Source: Dimorphilus gyrociliatus (taxonomy: Eukaryota > Annelida > Polychaeta > Dinophilidae). From it: a stretch of DNA of 64,000 nucleotides. The stretch covers positions 930,001 through 994,000 of the forward strand of contig CAJFCJ010000014.1 in the NCBI GenBank assembly GCA_904063045.1, written 5' to 3'. Made by a program: the position numbers and the translations under genes. A model generated the notes under the pieces. The model was not told where the DNA came from. It made no database searches and saw only the letters and a list, made by a program, of their open reading frames with translations. Of the stretch, positions 36,998-50,805 are shown piece after piece (within the stretch, counting starts at the first letter, position 1; each line of letters opens with the position of its first letter).

Positions 36998-38760
36998 TTC
37001 CCTCGTTTTGCTAGCTCTCCATCGTTCTCGCCTTTTCTGTCTCTTTTTTCTTTACTCCTCTTCTTTTATATCCTCCTTTTTCTCTTAGATAAAAAAATAC
37101 TCGTTAATTACTCAAACAAAAACGGAACGTGGTCGGTTGTTTGTCGTAAGAAAAGAAGAAAATAAAAGAAGGTCGTTAAAGTATCAAAATAGGCTTAGAA
37201 TGGGTGCGTCAATCGATTTTTAATACGGTGAGTTACGTACTTAATAATATTTCAAGTTGACAAGAATCCCTCATTCATCCTAAGCTAGCCTATAATTAGT
37301 TGAAAGAGTTTCGTAGAAAATATAGTCGACTTTTAATCGCCTCCCTTATCCAGACTAATTGAAGATGTTGTGTCAAAGGAGTCTTTTCTCTTCTATTGTC
37401 CTATTCGTTCCATTGAGGATGTCAGTTGACGTGCGACCGCTGCTTAACAGATCGAGCATGAAATTTTTCTACTTTGAACCCGAGAGAAATTTTGTAGTTT
37501 AACTTTATTAAAAAGAAATTTCTGTTAATATAAAAAAGAAGACAAAAAGAAGAGAAAAGAACAAAAAAGAGAAAAAGAAAGACTCATGAATATTCATAGC
37601 TTGCTGAAAACTCGGATTGAAAGCTTATAATTTAGAAAAGGTAGACTGTTTTGTAAGAAAGAAGTGGGGATAATGTTTAACAAGCTCCTACTTATCTTTC
37701 TTTCTTTTTTTTACGGTACGAAAATATATACTCATTCATTCTATACAAGATCTTCGCGGAAGTTGGGTATAGTATAACATTATTCCCAACCACTCCCTTC
37801 CCCTTGTTTCGGCGTCTATTACAATAAAAGGCGGTGTTGCCATCTGCATGATTGATCGGCTTTCCAATACAGGGGAGTTTGCTGGATGCCGCAGCGCAAT
37901 TTGTTATCCTTTGCAATCTCGCACCAATCGAATTATTAACGCATAGTTAATATTGTTGCATAACCTTATCCTTTACGCATTAACTGCCAATTTTATGACT
38001 TTATCATGCTGTGATTCATTCGATAAAGACGCGGAGAAAAGGGAAAAATCGTTAATTAGATTAGATTCTCTTTAAATATAAAGAAAGAGAAAGAGAAACG
38101 CGAATACTCTTCTAATACGGCCTTTATTATAATACACAATATTGCATAATTTATTTAACATATTAATAAGGAATTAAAGAGATTTAGCAGAAGAATACAG
38201 ACACTAGGCAATCTTTTTACGTAAGTTTAAATATTAACGTACGATCTGACGTTCTACTTTGTTCTCGCTTCCGTTTCGGATTCTTTCTTCTTATCGATTC
38301 AACATTCCATATTTTTTCCCTACTTCTCTCTACCCCTTTTCCTTGATTCGTTTATTTTAGTTTTCTTTTGTATTCATTCTCTTACTGTCTCTCAATCAAT
38401 CTCAATTCATCCTTCTTCTCCTTCTTTTACTTACTTACTCAAAGGACTTGAAATATTTCTCGATTTCATTCCTGCATCGCTGGTGGTAGGATGTCAGTTA
38501 TTCGTGCTTATAATGCAGAAATATTAAATTAAATGCTTGCTCGAATACGCTCTTAAATTGTTGCTATATTCGTTTAGGCATTTTAGTTGCGTATTTGGCC
38601 TTCTAAACAATTATTAATAGTATTATTGTTAAAGGAGAGAGTTGCAGAATTATTGAGTGTCTGCGTATACGCGTGATATAGTTCTTTATACATTGTATAT
38701 ATTTAGAAATACTTTGTAGATACTCGAACGAAGGTATCTAGTAATTTGCGGTATAAATAA
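34349..38760. other. Gene-poor AT-rich spacer with microsatellites
   Basis: Starts with the ABHD11 3' UTR. It contains GATA/GA repeats at about 35580-35700, (GA)n at 36343-36364 and (CT)n at 36961-36989. GCTGCCATCTACCG lies at 36414-36427 and GTTGCCATCTGC at about 37836. A minus-strand 115-codon frame at 34854-35201 has balanced composition but no recognisable domain or splice partners, so it is not called. It may hold distal regulatory DNA of the homeobox genes downstream. Confidence 0.4.
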
Positions 38761-41371
38761 GGTAAAGCTTATTGCTGATCACGTAGACGGCCTGACCACT
38801 GCAGACCAGCGAGCATGTCAATCATTGTGGACGTGATGCAGCGTTCTAATTGACGCTAACGAGCTCCGTAGCGTTTTCTTGCTTGATTTAAGCCGATTTC
38901 GGTCTCTGCGTAAGTCTGCATAGGAGCTTATACAGTCAGAGACGGATACGCCGTCAGAAAACGCTCGCCGTCGCCGGATGTCGGGCGTCCATTGTTGGAG
39001 GTATAGAGCGGATGACGTCCATCGGGCGTCGAGCTTCCGCCGGAACAGCGTCTCCCGTTGTAATGACCTAGTTGCGTAATGGCACACGCCGGGTGACGCG
39101 TTCTCGTAAAGGCCTATATAATACAGCGTTTGTATATGTTTTCAGTAGTTCTTTTTGTATTTCTTTCAGCTTAATTGCACTATTGCGTGCTTGTTGCATG
39201 CGAAGAGTCAATGAAGCAGCAACTTCAATCACTTTAGCCTGAATCATAATCTTTACTGATTATAGGATAAGCTAACAAAATTGTCAGCAATCGTTTTGTA
39301 ACGCCCGCTAAAGAAATGAAACGATTAATGGACGCGACGTCACTCTTGAATCGAGTCTAATCCACCTGCTGCTCCCAATTATTTATCATTATTGCGTCCG
39401 TACGGCTCGCCGTCGTTGTTACACGGTCCGTCGGTTCAAAACTCGGGGCGTCTGTTTTCTATTCTCTTTTCCTGCTTAATTCGATTGCTCCCGTTACGAA
39501 GTGAACGGCCCCCGAAAATCAGAACGTCATGCACGAGACGCCACCAAGTATAATCGTGCTTGAGGCAAGGTTGCAAACTTCGCAATTGGCTTTGTTACGG
39601 CCGTATGTAACGAGTTTGAGAGCAAAAATAGACTATACGTTCGAGAAACGTTTCGTTTCCACTATAATTTCTGCAAAACTGAACTAAATGATTTTAGCTT
39701 GTTTGTTAGTAAATGACTTCTAACGCCGTATGAGCTGCGCTTTTTTTGTTTGCCGTTTCGGTTTATGTATATTGTGTAAAAGAACGAAGGCGTGAGTGTA
39801 AGCTTTTCAGCCACGCCCTTCAATTGTTTCGTAACAAGAATAGACGACATTGAATAGAAATTATACGCGACATTCGGTTTTGATTGGAAAAAAATTTGAC
39901 GAACGCGTGTTAGAAGCAACCGCGCGTTTTAACACTCATCATATATAGGCAATAAACAACGATGGATGAGTGCGTTAGTAAATATACCTAGAAATAGCCG
40001 GGAGCTAAACGTTTGTTCTCTTTTTTACAAGAGCATTAAATTTTGCGTTCGCAACTGCAATACTGCAACTTTAGACGGTGCGACAGGCGCTCAAAAACCT
40101 TATCGGTGAAAAATCAAGACCGACGCCTGCGCAAATGACGAGGTGTTATGCAATTAACTACAGCGTTACGTCGTTTTTTGTAGCAAGTATATACATTTAA
40201 GAATGCATCAAGGATAAGAGAACAAACCCCAACAATTATATTTGACGAGAGAGTCCTAACTGAAAATCGCTGTCACTTTATAGACAATCCTTCTTGTCAG
40301 GCGTCTCTTTTGGGAATGCAGCGTCAGCAATCCATCATGGAAAGTATACTGAAAGGTGCTCGTTTCCTGCGTTGGAGAGACGGCACTGGGAATGAGTCTC
40401 AGGTGCTAGAGACGATTCTCTGACGAGCTTGTCATGTCATGAAGACGTCATTGTGCACGCGTGCGCAGCATCGAATATACTAGAGATGTTCAAAAGGAAA
40501 GGCGAGATGACAATTAGCGCAACAAAGCAGGACGCTTGGACGACGCTGCAGAGACGCTACGTGATGCTTTTCCTCCATTGTCTCTCTACACAGTTACGTT
40601 TTCTCCGCCCAGCTTCCGACTTGCGACGAATTGCGTCATTTTTACGAGCATGAATGTAGCACTATATACACTTTGGTATATTGAATGAAGCATATATCTA
40701 TAAATAGACATACGTAGAAAGTGAGTTTAAGATAAAATGCTCGATATACACTGGTTAGATGTTCTTATCATTTGTAAAGTTTACTATAAGGAAATTACTG
40801 CAGCACGCAGAGAAACGCTACTGAAATCTGCAGGTGCCGCGCGTTTTCGAAATGACATCGATCTGACAGCTTTTTGGCACGATCGTTACTTTTGATAATC
40901 GACTGATAAGGTTCAATATCGTTTCTTCACGCTACTTCGCTCTTCACGTGATCTTTGTCTGAACATTCTTTTTCAAAGTTTTAATTTTTTATCTTTGGAG
41001 GAATTCATTAATAAAAACAGCTAAAAAATCTTAATTTTTGATATAAATGAGCGTATTTTTTACTAAAGCGGAACGTTTCACTTCGCATTTTTGCACAAGA
41101 ATGACGGAAAAAAAATCCTGGATCCCACGGGCAAAATGTGTCAAAGATTCTAGCGCGCTAAACGGAGGAAAAACTAACCAATCAGCGAAGAGGGAGGAGC
41201 ATTAATATGGCAGCTAGTCGATGATTGGTTGTGGTGAGAATGCTGGGGTTAAAAGCAAACCATCTACCGTGCCGTTTCCATGCTTAAATTGTTTATAAAA
41301 AAGCGACGAACTGCTCACGTTTTATTGAGTGTCATGTGAAAATCAGAACACAGTATTTGGTATAGTGGATT
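38761..41371 (+). promoter_or_regulatory. GC- and CpG-richer upstream region of the first Lhx2/9 gene
   Basis: Base composition changes visibly from about 38.77 kb: CG dinucleotides, GACG/CGTC words and fewer AT runs, continuing to the start codon. The change coincides with a developmental transcription-factor locus and suggests a broad unmethylated or regulatory domain. TATAAAA at 41294-41300 lies about 75 bp before the ATG. Short open frames here (38818-39087 -, 39662-39919 -, 40429-40653 +) show no domain and are not called. Confidence 0.45.
41294..41300 (+). promoter_or_regulatory. TATA box candidate of the first Lhx2/9 gene
   Basis: TATAAAA sits in otherwise GC-balanced DNA 72 bp before the ATG at 41372. 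A transcription start near 41325 with a ~45-base leader would fit. Confidence 0.45.
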
Positions 41372-44300
41372 ATGCTCGACAAGACTTATTTAACGATGCC
41401 CGATCCGGAATTCGCTGATTTACAAACTGCTTCTACTAATTGCTCTAATAACAGCACGATTAACGACGAGGTTTGTATATAAATACTACATATACAGATT
41501 GTTAAATCTTATTTTTTACTTTGGAATATTTTTTTACTATTCGCTACTTGGTTTACTAAAAAGATCATGACTGTTTTCTATTGACCGTCTTATGTTTCCC
41601 TTTTGTAAATATCCGCCTTTCTATTTATATTTTGGTATATTATGTATGTAAAGTTTACCCGGAAGAAAGAAAGGAATAAAAAATACATACGATACGTTCG
41701 ACCCTCTTAAAGACCCGATAGTTCATCAAAAGCAGACCACGTAGTGATACATGCGGGTGAATTAGCCGAGGCGTGTAGGTTCGATGACCTACTTATAGCT
41801 GCAACGACTACCGCAATCGTCGCAGAGGCGTGCACTAAGAGAATCGTTGACACGTACTCTATTGAAACTGTTACCATAGAAACTCAACATATCTCCCCTA
41901 GTCGAGTGCACGTGCGTGCAACGTAGAACCAGAAAGAAGTATTTTACAATTTTGTTCGGCTTTACAAAGACTCAAAGTTTATTGACAGTCGTAAAATAGA
42001 AATCAGGAGGGGGAAAGAGGGCGAATCAGCACTTGATCCTTTTTCTAACACGTAACTTTTATTTAAAGTTTAATATAGTATTATTATATGCTTAGAGCTT
42101 CAAAGAGACGTTCTACTACGTAACTGAAACCGATGATTAGAGACATCATTGCGTCACCAGAAAATCGACCTGTCCCGGCATGTAAAATGCTTGCGCAATT
42201 TCGGTGAGGCGTGTAAATTCCAGGGCGAATTATCAATTATATACGGTCAATTTTCGCTGAGGAAGGTTTTAGCGATGAACGCCAAGAAAGGCGTTTCTAT
42301 AAAAGGTGCTAATGACGATGACGCCCTCGCCCCCTATTATGCCATCAAGACCCATATAACGCTTCGACGCCTTCATCCTTTATATACTCATTCCTTACGC
42401 TTCTTTGCAGACCGTTATCAATTCGAATGACTCGTCCGCCTCTTCATCGTCTACTACGTCAGTGACGCCTGGTTCTTTGGCTACCTGCGCTGCTTGTGGT
42501 AACAAAATTAGTGAACGTTACAAGTTATTTGTCGCCGACCGATTTTGGCACGAATCTTGTCTACGCTGCTGCGTTTGCAATACCCTACTAGAAGATTCGC
42601 TATTCGTCAAGAATACGCAGTTCTACTGCAAAGAAGATTACTGGGAGTAAGTATACAAAAAGAGTTACATATTATCGCGTTTTTCACTTACATGCGATTC
42701 GCATCAAGCTGGAAAGACGTGACGTCTTCCATAATCGTAAAGAGTGGAATAGGAAACACGTGATTTCCTACAGTTTCATTCGCTACGATTCACCTCCACT
42801 CCTTTTATATATATTGCACTTGTCGCCTGAATATTTCATCGCTTCATTTCCGCGCCTTCGCTCTCGCAGCTGCAAAAATCCTCGGCGGCGAAATGTCAAA
42901 CGAGCATCTGCTAATACTCTTTACAGATTGGGTGTCGATTAAGGGCGGCTGACAGCAACCAGCCTCGGCTCATTGCTGACAGCGGTCAGTTAAATTTGTC
43001 GCCGAGGTCGGAGGTTAGGGTTGGAGGTGATGTCGGGTCGTCGAGCCGTAGCCGCTTTCGGCATTTTTCCCCATTTCGTCCTTCCATCTACACTTTCTTC
43101 AAAAACGTTCCGACGGGGCATAGAAGAAAAGGAAGAACGGAGGTAGGAAGGTAAGGGTTGCAATACGGTCTTCGAAGCGAAAGAAAGCTGTAAGAAAAAT
43201 TTCTATGAAAGAAAGAAAGAAAAGGAAAAAATAGAAAAAAAAAAGAAGGGGTTGGCTGAAATAGAAAGAGCGAATCGTTTGATGGTCAGGCGCCCACGCC
43301 TACCTTGTATACTTTTATATATGCTTATAGCCTGAAGGCCGTAGAACATTCACCTGCTCCCTATGGCAAGTCAAGATAACGCCGATACTAACCGTATTTT
43401 CTTTCGTTCAACGTTTGCGGCAAGGGCTAGTGTAATTCTTTTGTACGGTCGACGACTGTACAAAAGGCGACACGCAGAGCTATTATTGAACAAGTAGAAC
43501 ATGTAGGCCTATTCAAAATGTACGAACTTTAAGAACTTTTGCTTGAAAGTATAGGGGATATATTTGTAATGATTGTGTTAAAGGTACGTTATAAATGTAT
43601 ATTAAAAATCGGGAAATGCCCCGAAGGCTTCGAAATGCGCAAAGCGTTAAACGTACTTTCACCAGGTAGTTGTTTGCCCGCGTACTACGCTAATTACAGA
43701 GCGGTCAGACGCCAATAACGAGCCTTAGACGCCCGCGGACGCCGCACGGCTGCTTTGTAGTCAAAAAGACGTCAAATCGGGAAGCGCGCATTGTTCATAT
43801 TTTACTGTCAAATCCGACCATCGGCGACCCGGCCAACTGCCTCGGCGGGACGCCTTCGTGACGCCTTCGCGTGGCGTCTCCCTATCGATCTTTTTACAGG
43901 TGGAAAATTTGAGAGGAGACTTTCACGGGGGAGAAGGGGAAGGCTCGTTTTTTTTCTTTAATTGTCTTTTTTTTTCTCGAAATACTTTTTGTTAGCTACT
44001 CTAAAAATTGTTTTTTTGCTTTTCTTTTTCGTAGACGCTTCGGTCCTCGTTGTTCTCGATGTTCCTCTGTTATAAGGAGAGGAGAAATGGTAATGAGAAC
44101 CCCGCAAACTCAGCATATCTTCCACACCGACTGCTTCTTTTGCATCACTTGCAATGCTAGATTTCAGCCGGGTGAAGAGTTCGCAATGCGCGACAACCTA
44201 GTCTTCTGCAAACTTCACTACGAACTACCGTTTACCCCCGATTACTGCTCGACGAATACAACACCAGCACCTCAGATACCTCCTCCTCATTTCTATAATG

Positions 44301-46432
44301 GAGTCGGAGTAAATAAGGGCAGACCTCGGAAGAAGAAAAATGCTCAACAGAATTTGGAACACGACCGCTGTCTAATGGGCATAGGTAAGGGCAAGATCGC
44401 ATGTGTTAGCATGCTCACTTCCGCGTCATTTCTCATAGACGCCGCTCAGCAGTCACGCATCAAGCCCCTCTAAAGAAAAAATTGGGGGTGGCGAATAACA
44501 AAGTTTGACAGTCGAACCGTAATACGATAAGGGTGAAACCGCGTAAGAGAGGAATTTATATAAGAGCCGTATCGGATTGGCGGGGGGAATGGATCACCGC
44601 AGGCAAAAACGGGTGTGGTTCTAGTATCCCATACGTCACAGTCCTTGCGTTTGCCCCCTCCCTATACTAGTCTTATCAGTCATAGGGCGTTCCGCAGGTG
44701 CCATCTCCTTATCTACAATCCCCTCTCTAATATCGTATATCACCGTATACGTGCGCACATTTGTACATTCGTTGAAATGAAAGAGTAAGAGTTACCAGGA
44801 TAAAGAAGTACGCAACCACATACACTACAGAAGAGCGCTTAAATTATGTATATAAAAAAAAAACATTATGAGTATTTGAAGGTGGAAGTTACGTTATATC
44901 TGTTCATCTACAAACCAATGTTTGTACATTCGTGTACTGGTGAGTGGGCATCTGTGCGTGTCTGTATCCGTGCATGCAAAAGTATGTCTGTGTGTGTGTA
45001 TGTGTTTGTGTGTGGTCAGTAAAGGCTGCGACTGATCCACGGGTTCGCCCTTCCCGCCCACAATTTTCCAATGATAGGTTGATGAATAGGTATTAAATCG
45101 TAAAAAAAAATTAGACAATAAATTACTGTCTAGATTTGGTAAGGAAGCAAAGTATTCGCCTAACATTTACGACATTCCCTTCTCACGAGGACGCGTGCTA
45201 CGGGGCCTTCTTACGCACGTTCGCAAACAATAATTTTGTATTCGATAGTGCAAATATTGTGAATTGACGGAGCTTTTCCAACTTCTGCGTGCCTCGGTGC
45301 CTGGCGAAGGCTATTGTTGTTGTATGAATGGCACAGTGCGTGAGAAGAGACTAGGTTCGAATGCCGTAAGGACAAGTACACGCATTTCGAATGTTTTCCA
45401 TTTTCCCAGATAATATATAATCTTAATCATATTAATATTTCATTTGACAATAAGTTAGTGAGGGGAATGAACGTAGCGTGCCAAGAAGATGTTGAACGCC
45501 TTCGGCGCGAATCATTGACACAATTAGACGCTCGCCGTGGTGCCAGATTTGAGAACAATGCCACGACATCCTTAGATCGTTTGACGCACTTTATTTTATT
45601 CGCTTCATTTCTTCCGTAGCGCCTTGTCAAAATTTCTCTTACTTTAGATTTTTAATAGTCACGAACTTGACATTTTCCAGTCATCCGAGCCGTGATCGTG
45701 CTGCCTCGCCTAAGTTCTCCTCCTCTTTTTTCATATTTAGCCAAAACAAATCGATTTTATACTACTAAACAAACTAGATAATTCGCTTTTACGTCTTCAT
45801 TTGCAAACTGTAATTTACTCCACCCCATCTGAACCTAAATCACCTCACTCCCTCTACCCCCCTCCGCCCTCTTTCTTTTCTCTCTATACATCCTGCTCTC
45901 TCTCTCCCCCCCTTCTTTCTCTCTCTCTCTCTTTTTGTTTCTCTATTTGTAACTCTCTTTTACTCTTTACGAAATTCTTTTACATTCGAAACGTTTTTGG
46001 AAAAACCTCTTCCGCTCTTGAACGCGAATGGCGCTTAAGTGATCAAAGAGCAGAAGTAGGTCAAGAGGATATATATATATTATATACAGAATTTATATAT
46101 ACTGTATATATATACTGTATATGCTAGAGGGAAGAGTCTATAATTTAGTAGCGTAATCGAATTGTATGTATATCATTATTATTATTATTTATTAAAAAGG
46201 GAGAAAAAATAATTTTTACTTTATATAGAAATAGTGCAGAGAAATATTTGCGGCGAAAGTTATGAGAATGTCTATATTTATAATAGCAGCGATTAATCGA
46301 TAGAGTGTATTTAAAGAATAGAAGCTCCCACGATTCATACGGTAAAGATAGGCCTCCTCTTTTCGCTAGCGCAAGCTCTTTCTCCCCAATTCCTTGTCTG
46401 TCTATGTTCCTTTCTCTGTCTCTCTCTCTCTG

Positions 46433-46463
<31 letters not shown>

Positions 46464-48110
46464 TACTCTTTCTCTCTTCCCCTCTATGCATATGTATATC
46501 TGTCTTTACTGTTTATTTTGTCCCTTCTTTGCTTTGCATCGAGCATAAGTGAGTAGGTAAAAAACAGGAGGGTTACGACCTCTAATAGTTTGTAAAATGT
46601 ATCACTTGACTCGCGCGCCGATTAGCAAACAAATTGTAAGTGGTGTCAAATCTTGAAGAACGTCAGAAGCTGGCCAACCTCCAGCCCTGTCGACTTTCGC
46701 TGCGTTTGCCCTAACGTTTATGACGCAACAGTGACGTCACGAGTACTGGTATTGTTGACGGAATGACGGGGCTAAGGCTGTTGGTTGATGTGGAAACAAT
46801 AGGGCATCCGGCAGGTTGAATGTAATTAGGATCACGTAATCAGGAAGGGATTAATAAAGTAAGGGCTGGAATATCCGACTCGCGAATATACAAAGCCAAC
46901 ATATGTCGCTTAAGTATAGGGTAAATTGAATAGAAGCCTCTAATCAAGTCAGTACCACGCCTACCGAAAGCGGTCGTCCGCGCAATCAGTTTTCCCTTTC
47001 TGGAAAAAAGATCAAAATGCTCTCTTCTCTAATCATACAAGACCGACTTATCTTATCAAAGAAGATTGAAGAAGGGATGGGGTCAAAGATGTAGAGGGAC
47101 ACTAACATATTCTCGTCGTAAATCATATGACAAACGCAGGTGCAACTGCGTTCCGAATGGAATGCTGACAGTAGCCATCAGAATCAGTTATCGCCCGATA
47201 AGAACGAATGGCTGACACGCAATGTAATTCGGTCTTTACTGTTGCTTAGAGAAAGCGGCCGTTCTGTTTACGTAAACAAGCATCTCTATTGATGCGCACA
47301 TGTGTAAACATTGACTTTTGCGGTCAACTTTTGCTTTTCTCTTATCGCTTCATTAGCCCTCTCCTTTTAAAAAAATTATTATTTTGTGGTTTTTTCTCCG
47401 CCCCTACGATCTAGTAAGCCACCCCCTCCCACTTTTATTGAATATTCGCCTATATTTAAATACTCCTCTAATTACTCTCTTTTAACATTTTACGCACGTT
47501 TTTAACCAAGTACTTTAACTTTTTGTAGCACTCTCACACGATGAAAATGATACGATTTCGGCCGACGGCTACGGAGGTCAGCAAGCACCTCGTCAAAAAC
47601 GAGTACGAACCTCTTTCAAGCACCATCAGCTGCGAACCATGAAATCGTACTTCGCACTGAATCAGAATCCAGATGCCAAAGATTTGAAACAGTTGTCGGA
47701 AAAGACGGGATTAACGAAACGCGTTTTGCAGGTATGCTTACTTCGCTTATCCGTAAATAAAAAAATACTAAAAAAAAGAGAGATAGAGAGAATCCTGGAG
47801 TTTTTTTAACTTAAGTACTTTATTTTTTTCCTAAATCTAGGTCTGGTTCCAAAATGCTAGAGCGAAGTACAGGCGGAACATTCTAAAGCAAGAGCAAGAC
47901 AAGGGTGACAACCGAATCACTGCGGACGAACTCAAACAAGAAACGCTGTCAGAAATGCACAACGGGAGCGTCACTTCACCGGCCATGAGCGACACTTCGT
48001 CGGCAACTTCAATGACCGATATTCACAACGGTCACCAGGAAAACGAGCACCCGTCATCCCTCTCCGACCTTTTTTCGAATTCCTTAACAAATATGGCGAC
48101 GGCTATGTGA
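41372..48110 (+). CDS. LIM-homeodomain transcription factor, apterous/Lhx2/9 family (copy 1)
   Basis: Five exons (41372-41470, 42411-42646, 44035-44384, 47529-47731, 47841-48110) give 385 residues. A Ser/Thr-rich N-terminus precedes LIM1 (CAACGNKISERYKL..CKEDYWE) and LIM2 (RFGPRCSRCSSVIRRGEMVM..CKLHY). The linker carries the Lhx2/9-specific FYNGVGVNKGRPRKKK block. The homeodomain (KRVRTSFKHHQLRTMKSYFA..VWFQNARAKYRR) is nearly identical to LHX2/LHX9 and is split by an intron after VLQ, a typical LIM-HD position. The C-terminus ends with SLSDLFSNSL, echoing the LTNLF tail of LHX2. The family controls neuronal identity, appendage and eye development. AATAAA is at 48150-48155. A paralogue lies tail to tail at 49464-53285. 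Confidence 0.95.
41471..42410 (+). other. Intron 1 of Lhx2/9 copy 1
   Basis: A 940-bp intron. The left half is AT-rich; the right half is CpG-richer with GACG words. Two short open frames (41744-41926, 42149-42430) have no domain and no splice logic and are considered chance. Confidence 0.5.
42647..44034 (+). other. Intron 2 of Lhx2/9 copy 1, CpG-rich
   Basis: 1.39 kb between the two LIM exons with a high CG density, notably 42940-43040 and 43620-43900. It includes a repeated CAGCGGTCAG/GACAGC-type patch near 42950-42990. It is a likely cis-regulatory intron; no gene seen. Confidence 0.4.
44385..47528 (+). other. Intron 3 of Lhx2/9 copy 1
   Basis: 3.1 kb between the LIM2 and homeobox exons. 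It holds a TG/GT-rich stretch at about 44930-45015, CT-rich low complexity at 45840-45960 and 46405-46485, TA tracts at 46070-46125, and CpG-richer DNA at 46600-47300 containing GTGACGTCACG (CRE-like) at about 46731-46741. Frames inside the CT repeats are artefacts. Confidence 0.45.
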
Positions 48111-48153
48111 ACATTTTTTCTCTATATACAAATATATCTAAATATATACAATA

Positions 48154-48195
<42 letters not shown>

Positions 48196-49463
48196 GTATA
48201 AGTACATATTTGTGTATATATAAATATTATATATATAAATATTATATATATATATATATAGCCTTTTATAGAGATATATTACTTATATACCTCTTCTGTC
48301 TCTATTTATGTATATATATATATATATATATGTGTGTACAAACATGAATATAAACATATATATATCATAAAACAATCAGGCAACTACCGATAAAAAATGC
48401 TAATGACTGCTCAATTCTGTTTTCTTTGAGCGAAGTTTGCTCATTGTAAATATACTCCTCTATAAGATGTGTAAATATTAGCATAAATGTGTCACCTGTT
48501 AAAGTATATACGTGTAATAATAATAATCGAGTGTCTATTTGCGCGTTATACATATCTGATAAATAAAACGAACAAATTCCACATTCCTTCAGCAACCGTC
48601 TGTCTTGTTTATCTGGCGCAGAGTATTTAATAAGAACGTCGGATCTTTTCCGGCGCCCAATGCTTTAGCACTAATTTAAACAAATCACTTAAATTGCCTA
48701 AAAATTGTCTTTAAACGTTTTCCTCGAACAAAAGAAAGAAAGAAAGGAAAGAAGAGATGTAAGGAAAAAAATTAGAAATGGGTAAGATAGAGGAGGAGGA
48801 GGATGAGGGGGAGATGAGGGGGGAGTAAAAGGGGATGGTTCTCTAAGGGAATACTTTTAGTGCGTTGAGGATAGATGAATACGGGGGTGTGGAAGAAAAT
48901 TGAAAGACGGGGGAGGATAGAAGAAAAATGGAGAAAAGGTTTGAGAAAAACCTTTAACCTACGGCAATTCTGGACGCTCTATATATAAATATACATTATA
49001 ATACATGAAAAAGGCCGTCGGGGCAAGTAAAGGGGACATCTGCTCCAAAAGGCTCTATTGCGATTTTGATTAAAGAAAATATTTAAATAGAACAATGTAT
49101 ATGTATTTTTTTTCATCAAAAAATAGTATACACTCCTGAATATAAATATATATATATATTTATATATATATATACTGTGATGGAAAGACAAAATAACAGA
49201 CAAATACGTTGGTAAAGAGAGAGACAGACGACACCCCTTTTTTCCGGCGCTAACGTCTTTACATTTGTTGAATATATGCACGGATTTTCTTCATTATTAG
49301 ACGCGACGAAGAAACAATATGAGGTCTTCATATGATGTTAATTTACGGTTGGTAATTTTAAACGAATGTTTACGTTTCTCCCGCCATTCTGAAAAAGCAA
49401 CTGAATCGTCCGCCGGGATTCGGAATACTGCAAAAAGTCTGCTTGGCAGACGTGCAACCAAGG
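48111..49463. other. Tail-to-tail spacer between the two Lhx2/9 paralogues
   Basis: Contains the 3' UTRs of both genes, (AT)n at 48157-48190, further TA tracts at 48245-48335, and purine-rich DNA at about 48725-48950. No additional exon recognised. Confidence 0.5.
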
Positions 49464-50751
49464 CTATGAATTCTCCAATGGCAAGTCGGGAAAAAATTCT
49501 TGGAGTACTCCGTACTCGTTTTCTATTTCCTCTGCATTCTCTTCGTTAACAATTTGTTCTGTAATATTTATTGTAGAAGTTGCTACTATCCCAGAAGAAG
49601 ATATTGAAGAAGTCGATGACACCTCCGACCCCCTCCTTCTGGATTTGGGCGGTATCTTTTGATTCTTATACGTCGTCGCTGAGGTGGACATTGTCTGTTT
49701 ACGGTTCTTAGCTCTAGCATTTTGAAACCATACTTGTAATACTCGTTTACTGAGGCCTATTTCCTGTGACAACTGCTTTAAGTCCTTGGAGTCGGGATTC
49801 TGGTTCGAGTTAAAGTAGTCCTTGAGAGCGTTCAACTGATCGGGTTTGAAGGAAGTTCTCACGCGTTTCTGTCGCGGTGCGTAGGAAGGGTAGGGATCAC
49901 TTTCGTAGGTTTCTGAGAAAAGTAAGAGTAAAATAATAGTAAGGGAAAAGAGAACGAAATATGGTATAAATGTCAGAAAAAGAGAGTATTGGTTACAAAG
50001 CGTCGAAAATGTCATATTCGAAAAGGGGTGTTACAGGAACACGTCATCTACGCCCATGTTCTCCGTAGCCAACGCCCCACGTTGATCACAAAGGAACTTG
50101 CTTTGCATGTTAGACATTTTCTACATTTATACATTTATAACAGTCTTTGACAAATCACGTACACCATCCCTTTTCAACAGTCGAGCTTTTGCGCTACAAA
50201 CAACATTCCGTTCTCATAAAGTTCGGTCGGCAAACTTTTAAAGGCGTTCATTAAAGCAGCTTTGATTATAGCGCCTATTGGCGTGCGGTTGAATGATGCG
50301 TGAAGTCGATTGCGTAAGAATTCGGTTCGATTGATGACGTAACACAAGGAGCCGGTACATAGATACGACTCCTTTTATAAGAATACTGTATTGGCGACTA
50401 CGTTCACAGGGATACTGTATACTTTGAGTACTATAAACAGCATTGGGCTACTAGAATAGTAGTAGGTATATTGTAAACGTATCTATAAAGTATATATATA
50501 TTTCAAAACCGTTTTCTAATCGTTTCACAAAGACGTAGGCGTGGCAAAACGGATCAAACAAATCTGCTCCCGCGAGGATAATCATAGAAGATGGACGGTT
50601 CGTGATTACGGATTAGCGGCGTCATTAATTCCAAGCGCGGCGCCGTTTTTTCTTCGATTTTCCCCCACGTCCTTCCAACTACCTACTTTTCTTTCTTTCC
50701 TGCTGCCTATGTCTGACTCCCTCCCGCTCTCTATTTCGCTCTTTCGCTCTC

Positions 50752-50805
<54 letters not shown>

